From assembly GCA_021779775.1 (NCBI GenBank), contig JAJYAB010000089.1:1-7068 (forward strand): a stretch of 7,068 nucleotides of DNA, written 5' to 3'. Under the pieces are notes generated by a model. It searched no databases. It saw nothing but the letters and a program-made list of their open reading frames with translations, and was not told the DNA's origin. The stretch comes from Actinomycetes bacterium. GTDB lineage: Bacteria > Actinomycetota > Acidimicrobiia > Acidimicrobiales > UBA8190. Of this stretch, positions 6,069-7,068 are shown piece after piece. The position numbers and the translations under genes are program-made. Positions within the stretch are counted from its first letter, which is position 1. Each line of letters starts with the position of its first letter.

Positions 6069-6100
6069 GCAGCGCTTCGGCGTGTGGAGCCGACCCGGCC

Positions 6101-6106
6101 AGGAAG
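6101..6106 (+). promoter_or_regulatory. Ribosome binding site of the P450 gene
   Basis: AGGAAG ends 8 nt before the ATG at 6115. It favours that ATG over the in-frame GTG at 6106, which overlaps the site itself. Confidence 0.6.
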
Positions 6107-6114
6107 TGAGCCTG

Positions 6115-7068
6115 ATGCGAGTCAACCTGTTCGACAGCGAGTTTCTCACCGATCCGTACCCCACCTACCAGTGGTTGCGCGACAACGACCCGGTCCACCA
6201 GGTGGCGCGCAAGATCTGGCTGGTGAGCCGCTACGACGACGTGCTGGCTGTCCTGCGCGATCCCGGCCTCTACTCCTCCGAGCTCGGCTACGGGGGAATG
6301 ATGACGGAGCCCATCGACGGGGACGCGAGCATGATGCCCGAGGACCGGCGGCGGGCGATGACGGACTCGGGTGCCGGCATGATGGTCCAAAGCTTCGCCG
6401 GGCTGCGCGTGCTCATCTCCAGCGACCCGCCCGACCATTCCCGCCTGCGCCGCCTGGTCAACAAGCCGTTCGCCCCCAGGGCCATTCGAGAGCTCGAGCC
6501 GAGGGTGCGGGCCATCTGCGAAGAGCTCGTCGACGACATGCTGGCCGCCCGGTCCGACGGGGTGGCCGACCTCTGGTCGCACGTCAGCTATCCCCTCCCC
6601 ACGATGGTCATTGCCCACATGCTCGGCATCCCCCCCGAGCGGAAAGCCGACTTCAAGCGTTGGTCCGACGCCCTGGTCAACGGTCTGTCTCTCGGTGGCG
6701 GGGGCGACGTGAGTGGTGGAGCGGCCGGGGCGATGGAGATGTTCAAGTACTTCGGCAAGGTCATCGCCGAGCGGACAGCGGAGCCCCGTGACGACCTGAT
6801 CAGCCTGCTCGTCGCCCAGGGACCCGATGGCGACGAGCCGCTGACCGTGCCGGAGATCGTGGCCTTCTGTGTGCTGTTGCTCGTCGCCGGCAACGAGACG
6901 ACGACCAACCTGCTCGGCAACTTCTGGCGGGCAATGGCCCAGCAGCCGGACCAGCTGGAGCGGTTGCGGGCGGAGCCCGATCTGGTCGGCTCCGCGGTCG
7001 AAGAGGCGCTGCGCTTCGACTCCCCGGTGCAAGGGCTGTGGCGTGGCACCACCCGGCCGACCGAGCTG
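6115..7068 (+). CDS. Cytochrome P450, C-terminus cut by window edge (318 codons present)
   Basis: This is a soluble bacterial-type P450 monooxygenase, which would use O2 and electrons from ferredoxin and its reductase to hydroxylate a hydrophobic substrate. I translated the frame by hand from ATG 6115; it is open to the right edge. The N-terminus (NLFDSEFLTDPYPTYQWLRD) is typical and has no membrane anchor. The C-helix motif SSDPPDHSRLRRLVNKPF holds His108 and Arg112 (HxxxR, haem propionate contacts). The I-helix oxygen-activation motif is AGNET at 258-262. The K-helix ExxR is Glu297 to Arg300, followed by the usual F-S-P-V segment. The haem-ligating Cys loop should follow beyond the window, so completeness is untested. 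The B-C region (62-90) is unusually Met-rich, with seven Met, and lies where substrate-recognition site 1 is expected. The gene has its own promoter region with a double palindrome and is probably repressor-controlled. The substrate is not predictable here. Confidence 0.95.
   Translation, partial: MRVNLFDSEFLTDPYPTYQWLRDNDPVHQVARKIWLVSRYDDVLAVLRDPGLYSSELGYGGMMTEPIDGDASMMPEDRRRAMTDSGAGMMVQSFAGLRVLISSDPPDHSRLRRLVNKPFAPRAIRELEPRVRAICEELVDDMLAARSDGVADLWSHVSYPLPTMVIAHMLGIPPERKADFKRWSDALVNGLSLGGGGDVSGGAAGAMEMFKYFGKVIAERTAEPRDDLISLLVAQGPDGDEPLTVPEIVAFCVLLLVAGNETTTNLLGNFWRAMAQQPDQLERLRAEPDLVGSAVEEALRFDSPVQGLWRGTTRPTEL

Noticed and set aside
6055..7032. Open minus-strand frame of 325 codons opposite the P450
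   Set aside because: The plus strand carries clear P450 motifs (HxxxR, AGNET, ExxR); the antisense product resembles nothing and is His/Gly/Val rich as expected of a shadow.

Overview
This is a 7.07 kb stretch of GC-rich DNA, apparently from a high-GC Gram-positive bacterium (Actinomycetota). The supporting signs are strong G/C bias at third codon positions, frequent GTG starts, a possible leaderless start at cysS, a secreted L,D-transpeptidase-like protein of a kind common in actinomycetes, and a soluble-type P450. I cannot name a genus. Six protein genes are supported, and two of them run off the window edges. I see no tRNA, rRNA, CRISPR array, transposase or phage gene.

Layout, left to right. 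(1) Positions 1-649, minus strand: the N-terminal two thirds or so of an exported YkuD/L,D-transpeptidase-like protein; its catalytic Cys motif would lie beyond the left edge. (2) Positions 650-825: a divergent intergenic region with two inverted repeats. (3) Positions 826-2247, plus: cysS, a complete cysteinyl-tRNA synthetase. (4) Positions 2307-3341, minus: a membrane fatty acid desaturase, convergent with cysS. (5) Positions 3342-3545: a divergent intergenic region with a GC hairpin and a run of ten C. (6) Positions 3546-4805, plus: a 12-helix MFS transporter. (7) Positions 4806-4974: a spacer with a hairpin and five perfect copies of an 18-bp tandem repeat that ends 10 bp before the next start codon. 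(8) Positions 4975-5943, plus: a patatin-like phospholipase. (9) Positions 5944-6114: a promoter region with an extended -10 and two abutting palindromes. (10) Positions 6115-7068, plus: a cytochrome P450, cut by the right edge before its haem-binding Cys loop.

The genes look individually transcribed rather than forming one operon: orientations alternate and most junctions carry 60-205 bp of spacer. CysS is housekeeping. The desaturase, the patatin-like lipase and possibly the P450 all fit lipid or hydrophobic-substrate metabolism, but nothing in the sequence proves that they cooperate. I did not find a convincing new multi-gene system. The observations most worth checking are the 18-bp tandem array at the 5' end of the patatin gene, the double palindrome in front of the P450, and the C-tract before the MFS gene.
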